Of a stretch of DNA of 10,968 bases, positions 7,402 through 10,968 are shown piece by piece. The stretch is taken from contig DPCK01000152.1 in the NCBI GenBank assembly GCA_003516285.1, positions 1 to 10,968 on the forward strand, read 5' to 3'. Within the stretch, counting starts at the first letter, position 1; the number at the start of each line of letters is the position of its first letter. Below the pieces are notes generated by a model. It was not told where the DNA came from. It saw only the letters and a list, made by a program, of their open reading frames with translations, and did no database searches. Source of the stretch: Lutibacter sp. (lineage in GTDB: Bacteria > Bacteroidota > Bacteroidia > Flavobacteriales > Flavobacteriaceae). Position numbers and translations under genes: made by a program.

Positions 7402-7432
7402 AAAAAAAACACTTCAATGGAAGTGCTTTTTT
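7402..7432 (-). terminator. Intrinsic terminator of the DUF3276 gene
   Basis: On the minus strand a 6-base stem (CACTTC/GAAGTG, 4-base loop) is followed by eight T. It lies 20 bases after the stop codon at 7453. On the plus strand the stem is followed by C and six T, so it may also stop rightward transcripts. Confidence 0.82.
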
Positions 7433-7452
7433 ATTTTATCGAAGCCAATTGA

Positions 7453-7833
7453 TTAAATATCTTCAAAATTTACGTCAGTAAAACTTTCTGATCCTGATAC
7501 GGTTTCTTCAGTTTCTTCGGTTCCGTCTGATGGTCTTTTAAAATCTTTTTGGTGACGTTCAGAAATTACTTCTTCACCTTTTTCATTTAAAATATAATTT
7601 GTTGCTTCTTTTAGCATATCATTAAACTCTACAAAATCTTCTTTGTATAAATAAATTTTATGCTTTTTGTAATGGAAAGATCCATCGTCGTGTGTGAATT
7701 TTTTACTTTCGGTAATAGTTAAGTAATAATCTTCGGCTTTTGTTGCTCTTACATCAAAAAAGTAAGTTCTTCTTCCTGCTCTAAGAACCTGAGAGAATAT
7801 CTCTTCTTGTTCTAAATGTTCATTGTCATTCAT
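7453..7833 (-). CDS. DUF3276 / PUR-family DNA/RNA-binding protein
   Basis: This small 126-residue cytosolic protein has the PUR-alpha-like repeat typical of DUF3276: EIFSQVLRAGRRTYFFDVRA at 11-30, then DYYLTITESKKF at 35-46, then the H/K-rich hairpin FHYKKHKIYLYKEDF at 53-67 and a helix FNDMLKEATNYI at 70-81. Family members bind single-stranded or purine-rich nucleic acids, and a Borrelia member (BpuR) is a known regulator. What this one binds in Bacteroidota is unknown. The tail after about residue 100 is acidic (TEETEET, then ESFTDVNFEDI) and probably flexible. It is transcribed alone or after the ABC exporter upstream (79-base gap), with its own -7 element and a terminator. The family is nearly universal in Flavobacteriaceae, so this is an ordinary core gene. 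Confidence 0.93.
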   Translation of the reverse strand: MNDNEHLEQEEIFSQVLRAGRRTYFFDVRATKAEDYYLTITESKKFTHDDGSFHYKKHKIYLYKEDFVEFNDMLKEATNYILNEKGEEVISERHQKDFKRPSDGTEETEETVSGSESFTDVNFEDI

Positions 7834-7876
7834 ATATAACTCTCTATTTAATTAATCTTTTTATTAGATATTGACA

Positions 7877-7884
7877 CAAATCTA
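7877..7884 (-). promoter_or_regulatory. Probable promoter -7 element of the DUF3276 gene
   Basis: On the minus strand this reads TAGATTTG, an exact TAnnTTTG match 43 bases before the ATG at 7833, in the gap after the ABC exporter. No TTG at the expected -33 distance was found. Confidence 0.45.
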
Positions 7885-7912
7885 TAAAATAATTTGACTT
7901 TTTGCACTATTT

Positions 7913-9667
7913 TCAAATTTCTTTTTCCAAAAGTTGTTGTTCATAAAGTTCTTTATAATAGCCGTCAATTTTAATCAACTCAGTATGTGAACCTTGCTGA
8001 ATTACTTTTCCTTTTTCCAATACCAAAATGCTGTCGGCATTTTTTACCGAGGAAATTCTATGGCTGACAATGATGGTGGTTTTATCTCGGCTTATTTTAA
8101 ATAAATTGTTCAGGATAATTTCTTCGGTTTCTGTATCCACTGCCGATAAGCAATCGTCCAAAATTAATATTTCAGGTTCTTTAATAAGCGCACGGGCTAT
8201 GGAAACCCGCTGTTTTTGTCCGCCCGACAAGGTAACGCCTCTTTCTCCAACAAAGGTGTTGTAACCTTCGTTAAACTCGATGATATTGTGGTGGATGTAG
8301 GCATCTTTGGCTGCTTGCTCAATTTTTTCGTCAGAAGCAGCTTCATCGCCAAATTTAATATTGTTTTTGATGGTGTCGGAAAACAAAAAAGCTTCTTGCG
8401 GCACAAACCCAATACTTTGTCGCAGATTGTCTAAATTGAGCTCTTCTATTGGCTTTCCGTCGATTAAAATCTCTCCTGATTTAACATCATACAAACGGGC
8501 AATTAAGCTGATAAGCGTTGTTTTCCCAGATCCCGTATTTCCTAAAACACCCAATGTTTTCCCTTTTTCAAGTTTAAAATTGATGTGTTTCAGCGCTTCA
8601 ATATTGGTGTCGTCATAGGTAAAAGACACATTTTTAAATTCGATTTCACCTTCAATTTTTGATGGTATATTGGTGTTATTGATAATTTCAGGTTCCTGTT
8701 TTAAAAACTCGTTGATCCGTATTTGTGATGCTTCAGCCTCCTGAATGATGGAAGTTACCCAGCCCACAACGGCAACCGGCCAGGTAAGCATATTGATGTA
8801 CATAATAAATTCGGCAATAACACCCAAAGAAATGGTGCCTTCAATATAACGCAAACCGCCCACATAAATAACCAAAATATTGCTCAACCCAATCAACAAA
8901 ATCATAGAAGGAAAAAACAATGCCTGAACTTTAAACAAGCTGATGTTTTTTTCTTTGGCTTTATTGGACAAGTGTTCAAATTCATCCATTGCTTTTTCTT
9001 CAACACCATACGATTTTAAAATACTGATTCCTGAAAAAGTTTCTTGGGCGCTTGAAGTTAATTTCGATAAGTATTGTTGCACAACGGTGCTTCGTTGGTT
9101 AATGATTCTGCTTAAATAATAAATCAATACCGATAAAATAGGCAAGGGTAAAAGCGTATAGTTGGTTAAAGTGACATCAATATGGTACATTTTAATAATA
9201 GCCACAGAAAACAGCACCAGCATATTGATGCTGTACATAATTGCCGGCCCGGCGTACATACGCACTTTGCTCACATCTTCGGTTATGCGATTCATTAAAT
9301 CGCCAGTTCGGTTTTTTTTGTAAAAATTTAAGGACAAAAGCTGGTATTGGCGGTAAATTTCATTTTTTAAGTCGAATTCAATCAACCGCGACATCACAAT
9401 AATGGTTTGACGCATTAAAAAAGTGAAAAACCCCGAAAGCAGGGCTGCCGCAACAATTAAAAGTATGTTATAAAGCAATTCCGATTTTACCACGGCCAAA
9501 TCGGTTACAATGCCATTTCTGTAATCTTCGGCAACATTTATGGATTCCCTAATAATTTGGGGAACCTGCAATGCCAATATTTTAGAAGCAATGGTGATAA
9601 TGATGCCTAATAAGAGTCGGTATTTATATTTTAAAAAGTATTTGTTTAGGTATGATAAAGCTTTCAT
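7913..9667 (-). CDS. ABC-type half-exporter (fused permease and ATPase), MdlA/BmrC-like
   Basis: This 584-residue inner-membrane protein has six membrane helices (about 17-35, 64-86, 141-161, 168-187, 250-270, 280-301) followed by one ATPase domain, the type IV (ABCB/MsbA-like) exporter layout. Motifs are Walker A GNTGSGKT at 376-383, Q-loop Gln424, signature LSGGQ at 480-484, Walker B ILILD at 500-504, D-loop SAVD at 508-511 and H-loop His536. The residue after Walker B, normally the catalytic glutamate, is Asp505 (LDDCLSAVD). This LDD..LSAVD pattern is known from E. coli MdlA and Bacillus BmrC, the degenerate halves of heterodimers. No second half-transporter lies beside it, so it may pair with a distant gene or act as a homodimer with slow hydrolysis. 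The substrate cannot be told; drugs or lipids are the usual guess. The DUF3276 gene follows 79 bases downstream. Confidence 0.93.
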   Translation of the reverse strand: MKALSYLNKYFLKYKYRLLLGIIITIASKILALQVPQIIRESINVAEDYRNGIVTDLAVVKSELLYNILLIVAAALLSGFFTFLMRQTIIVMSRLIEFDLKNEIYRQYQLLSLNFYKKNRTGDLMNRITEDVSKVRMYAGPAIMYSINMLVLFSVAIIKMYHIDVTLTNYTLLPLPILSVLIYYLSRIINQRSTVVQQYLSKLTSSAQETFSGISILKSYGVEEKAMDEFEHLSNKAKEKNISLFKVQALFFPSMILLIGLSNILVIYVGGLRYIEGTISLGVIAEFIMYINMLTWPVAVVGWVTSIIQEAEASQIRINEFLKQEPEIINNTNIPSKIEGEIEFKNVSFTYDDTNIEALKHINFKLEKGKTLGVLGNTGSGKTTLISLIARLYDVKSGEILIDGKPIEELNLDNLRQSIGFVPQEAFLFSDTIKNNIKFGDEAASDEKIEQAAKDAYIHHNIIEFNEGYNTFVGERGVTLSGGQKQRVSIARALIKEPEILILDDCLSAVDTETEEIILNNLFKISRDKTTIIVSHRISSVKNADSILVLEKGKVIQQGSHTELIKIDGYYKELYEQQLLEKEI

Positions 9668-9700
9668 AAAGAATTTAAATGCAATGAATTTTGTAAGATG

Positions 9701-9708
9701 CGAAGATA
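9701..9708 (-). promoter_or_regulatory. Possible promoter -7 element of the ABC exporter
   Basis: On the minus strand this reads TATCTTCG, one mismatch from TAnnTTTG, preceded by a T-run in the -33 area. It would give a leader of about 27 bases before the ATG at 9667. Confidence 0.35.
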
Positions 9709-9740
9709 CGGGAAAAAAAAATTAAAAAGGGGAAGACAGA

Positions 9741-9880
9741 AGTCCGAAATTGAATAAGGCAATAGAAACTGACCGACACTAATCTGGGAAGATTATGTCA
9801 TAAATGAGCTTATCAAATTAAATGAGAAAAACAAAACAAAGTATTCAGGAGTAGCTCAGCAAAGGGCCAATATTTATTAA
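9741..9880 (+). pseudogene. Possible frameshifted remnant of an unknown coding sequence
   Basis: One frame (9741-9779) reads SPKLNKAIETDRH before a stop. An overlapping frame (9773-9880) reads on with TLIWEDYVINELIKLNEKN and then TKYSGVAQQRANIY before TAA. The residue mix looks protein-like rather than random AT-rich translation, and a single frameshift near 9775 would join them. No start codon is seen for either piece and I do not recognise the family. Chance is a real alternative for so short a stretch. Confidence 0.2.
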
Positions 9881-9982
9881 AATGATTCTTTGAATTCGAA
9901 CCATTTAATCATATATGAAACTAACATTCATTGTAAATTTCAATAAAACATTTAGTGAAATTAATTTCAATAATAACTGATG

Positions 9983-10062
9983 AAAAATACTCAATATTAG
10001 GTATTTACATTCATAAATTTTGGTTGTAACTTTAATTGGTAATTTTTTAAAATTTTAAAATT
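9983..10062 (+). repeat. Duplicated leader, copy 1 (upstream of first lipoprotein gene)
   Basis: This 80-base segment ends exactly at the start codon and is repeated before the next gene at 10708-10787 with 76 of 80 bases identical and no gaps. It includes a possible -7 element TAACTTTA (10027-10034; 7/8 to TAnnTTTG) and an AT-only run just before the ATG. There is no Shine-Dalgarno sequence; AT-rich leaders are normal for strong translation in Bacteroidota. It probably carries promoter and translation-start signals. Confidence 0.85.
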
Positions 10063-10689
10063 ATGAAAAAGTTTAGATTTTTAGCCGTAATGGCTTTGTT
10101 AATGATGTTCGGTTGCTCGAAGGATGAAGTGATAACCGATGAACAAGAACTGTTTTCTGTAGAGAAAAATAGCCAACCTGTAATTGGTGAGAAAAATGGA
10201 TTGGATAATCCTGGATGGAAGGATATATCTTTTCAACTAACTTCTATTAATAATAGTATTTATGAAGGCAACTGTATGCCCAATAATAGAAAAATACTTA
10301 AATCAGGGTATTTCGAAGGGAATATACAAGGTTTTGGTGTTATAAAATCAAATTTAAGTAAATACGAATTTTCTGAGTATTGTGTTGAAGATGAAATTGG
10401 TAGTAACTCTCCAACTTATGGTGAACAATGGAGGTATGAATTAAAAATAATTGGAGGAAAGGTTGCAATAAGCACAAAAGATTATTTCTACCTTGATATT
10501 ACGGGGTATTTATATCCTTGGTTTAATTTGGGAACTGGGATTGATGACGGAACTTTTATTGGTACTGCGACAACACGAGATGGATCGGGTAAATTCAAAG
10601 ATTTTAACGATCGAACCTTTGTGGTTGGTAAATATGGTTTTGAGGGTATAAACTTAGAGACTGGTATGATCCATTGGTGGATGCATTAA
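10063..10689 (+). CDS. Hypothetical surface-type lipoprotein
   Basis: This 208-residue protein of unknown function begins with a type II signal peptide (MKKFRFLAVMALLMMFGC), with Cys18 as the probable lipid-anchored residue. The following SKDE resembles the acidic export signal that sends lipoproteins to the cell surface in Flavobacteriaceae, so outer-membrane, outward-facing placement is inferred. A loosely structured linker runs to about residue 50. The rest looks like a beta-rich domain: GYFEGNIQGFGVIKS at 82-96, GKVAISTKDYFYLDITG at 132-148, then GTFIGTATTRDGSGKF at 163-178. The last stretch is reminiscent of small secreted beta-barrels of the allene-oxide-cyclase or dirigent kind, but that is a weak resemblance. 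Cys71 and Cys107 could form a disulphide. The ATG is fixed by the signal peptide and the repeated leader. No terminator separates it from the next lipoprotein gene. Confidence 0.85.
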   Translation: MKKFRFLAVMALLMMFGCSKDEVITDEQELFSVEKNSQPVIGEKNGLDNPGWKDISFQLTSINNSIYEGNCMPNNRKILKSGYFEGNIQGFGVIKSNLSKYEFSEYCVEDEIGSNSPTYGEQWRYELKIIGGKVAISTKDYFYLDITGYLYPWFNLGTGIDDGTFIGTATTRDGSGKFKDFNDRTFVVGKYGFEGINLETGMIHWWMH

Positions 10690-10701
10690 CTTTAAATAAA
10701 T

Positions 10702-10716
10702 AGTATTAAAAATACT
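10702..10716. repeat. Small inverted repeat at the edge of leader copy 2
   Basis: AGTATT-AAA-AATACT is a perfect 6-base stem with a 3-base loop, 12 bases after the stop of the first lipoprotein gene. Its left arm lies outside the duplicated leader, so copy 1 lacks it. No T-run follows, so it is a poor terminator candidate; it may protect the 3' end of the upstream mRNA or be chance. Confidence 0.3.
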
Positions 10717-10787
10717 CAATATTAGGTATTTACATTCATAAAATTTGGATGTAACTTTAAGTTGTAATTTTTTAAAATTTTAAAATT
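10708..10787 (+). repeat. Duplicated leader, copy 2 (upstream of second lipoprotein gene)
   Basis: This matches 9983-10062 at 76 of 80 positions without gaps and ends at the ATG at 10788. The similarity continues into the signal-peptide codons (first 36 coding bases, 35 identical), then falls off. The -7 candidate TAACTTTA recurs at 10752-10759, unchanged. Each gene of the pair therefore seems to have its own copy of the expression signals. Confidence 0.85.
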
Positions 10788-10968
10788 ATGAAAAAGTTTA
10801 AATTTTTAGCCGTAATGGCTTTGTTTATGGTGTGCGGGTGTTCAAAAGATGAACTTATCAACGACACAAGTGAAAACAACCAGCTTAAAAAAGGTAGTCC
10901 CAACACAAGCACTGAAATTTTTTTCCTAAGCAATAGTATTGCTAATGACGATTTCATTGTATTGTTTA
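10788..10968 (+). CDS. Second lipoprotein gene, start only (cut by window edge)
   Basis: Sixty codons are visible and the frame is open to the window end. The signal peptide MKKFKFLAVMALFMVCGC parallels that of the preceding gene, with Cys18 as the probable lipidation site (Cys16 is also present but fits the lipobox less well) and SKDE after it, again suggesting surface export. The mature part (ELINDTSENNQLKKGSPN, then TEIFFLSNSIANDDFIVLF) shows no clear similarity to its neighbour apart from a polar, disordered-looking linker. Function is unknown and its real length cannot be seen. It is a tandem neighbour of the first lipoprotein, 98 bases apart, with a copy of the same leader. Confidence 0.8.
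   Translation, partial: MKKFKFLAVMALFMVCGCSKDELINDTSENNQLKKGSPNTSTEIFFLSNSIANDDFIVLF

Larger units (their letters stand above)
9668..10062. other. AT-rich intergenic region upstream of the lipoprotein pair
   Basis: No intact gene is seen in these 395 bases. It contains, left to right: the exporter promoter-like element, a possible decayed coding fragment (9741-9880), an 11-base direct repeat AATTTCAATAA (9936-9946 and 9963-9973), a 12-base perfect palindrome GAAATTAATTTC (9957-9968), and the first copy of the duplicated leader (9983-10062). Confidence 0.6.

Noticed and set aside
8028..8618. Several overlapping frames on both strands over the exporter ATPase domain
   Set aside because: They overlap one another and the certain ABC ATPase motifs, so they are shadow frames.
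9848..9902. tRNA-like pieces (GTAGCTCAGC and TTCGAACC at roughly tRNA spacing)
   Set aside because: The spacing is slightly short, no acceptor stem pairs around it, and no anticodon stem-loop can be drawn, so the resemblance is taken as chance.
10690..10787. Terminator between the two lipoprotein genes
   Set aside because: The only hairpin (10702-10716) is AT-only and not followed by a T-run.
10772..10957. Minus-strand frame of 61 codons with a hydrophobic run
   Set aside because: It is the reverse of the second lipoprotein's signal peptide, which explains the hydrophobicity; the plus-strand gene is supported by the duplicated start.

Overview
The window reads as a chromosomal segment of a low-GC member of the Flavobacteriaceae (Bacteroidota). 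The evidence is lineage-typical genes (a BatA-type vWA membrane protein, a DUF5916/CBM9-like outer-membrane protein, a DUF3276 PUR-family protein), -7 elements of the Bacteroidota type (TAnnTTTG), AT-rich leaders without Shine-Dalgarno sequences, and lipoproteins with an acidic stretch after the lipid-anchored cysteine. No rRNA, convincing tRNA, CRISPR array, intact insertion sequence or phage gene was seen.

Layout. Positions 1-3213 hold a minus-strand cluster: a LolD-like ABC ATPase, then mtnN (MTA/SAH nucleosidase) one base later, then a BatA-like vWA protein that runs off the left edge. The third gene also has its own -7 element. Positions 3391-5799 (minus) encode a large secreted or outer-membrane DUF5916 protein. 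It is divergent from sucC (5992-7185, plus) across a 192-base region that holds promoter-like elements in both directions and a small dyad. sucC is followed at once by a strong intrinsic terminator, so it is a single-gene unit and its partner sucD is not here. Positions 7242-7401 are a small repeat island (REP-like palindromes and a 14-base tandem duplication) between two convergent terminators. Then come, on the minus strand, a DUF3276/PUR-family gene (7453-7833) and an MdlA/BmrC-like ABC half-exporter (7913-9667) whose catalytic Walker B glutamate is an aspartate.

The right end (9668-10968) is the least ordinary part. An AT-rich gene-poor stretch, possibly with a decayed coding fragment, leads into two tandem plus-strand lipoprotein genes. 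Both start with the same 80-base leader (76/80 identical, no gaps) and nearly the same signal peptide, while the mature parts differ. This looks like a shared expression and export leader placed before different surface-protein bodies.

Most of the window is conserved housekeeping content. The single best candidate for something undescribed is the duplicated lipoprotein leader. No complete novel multi-gene system can be claimed from this sequence alone.
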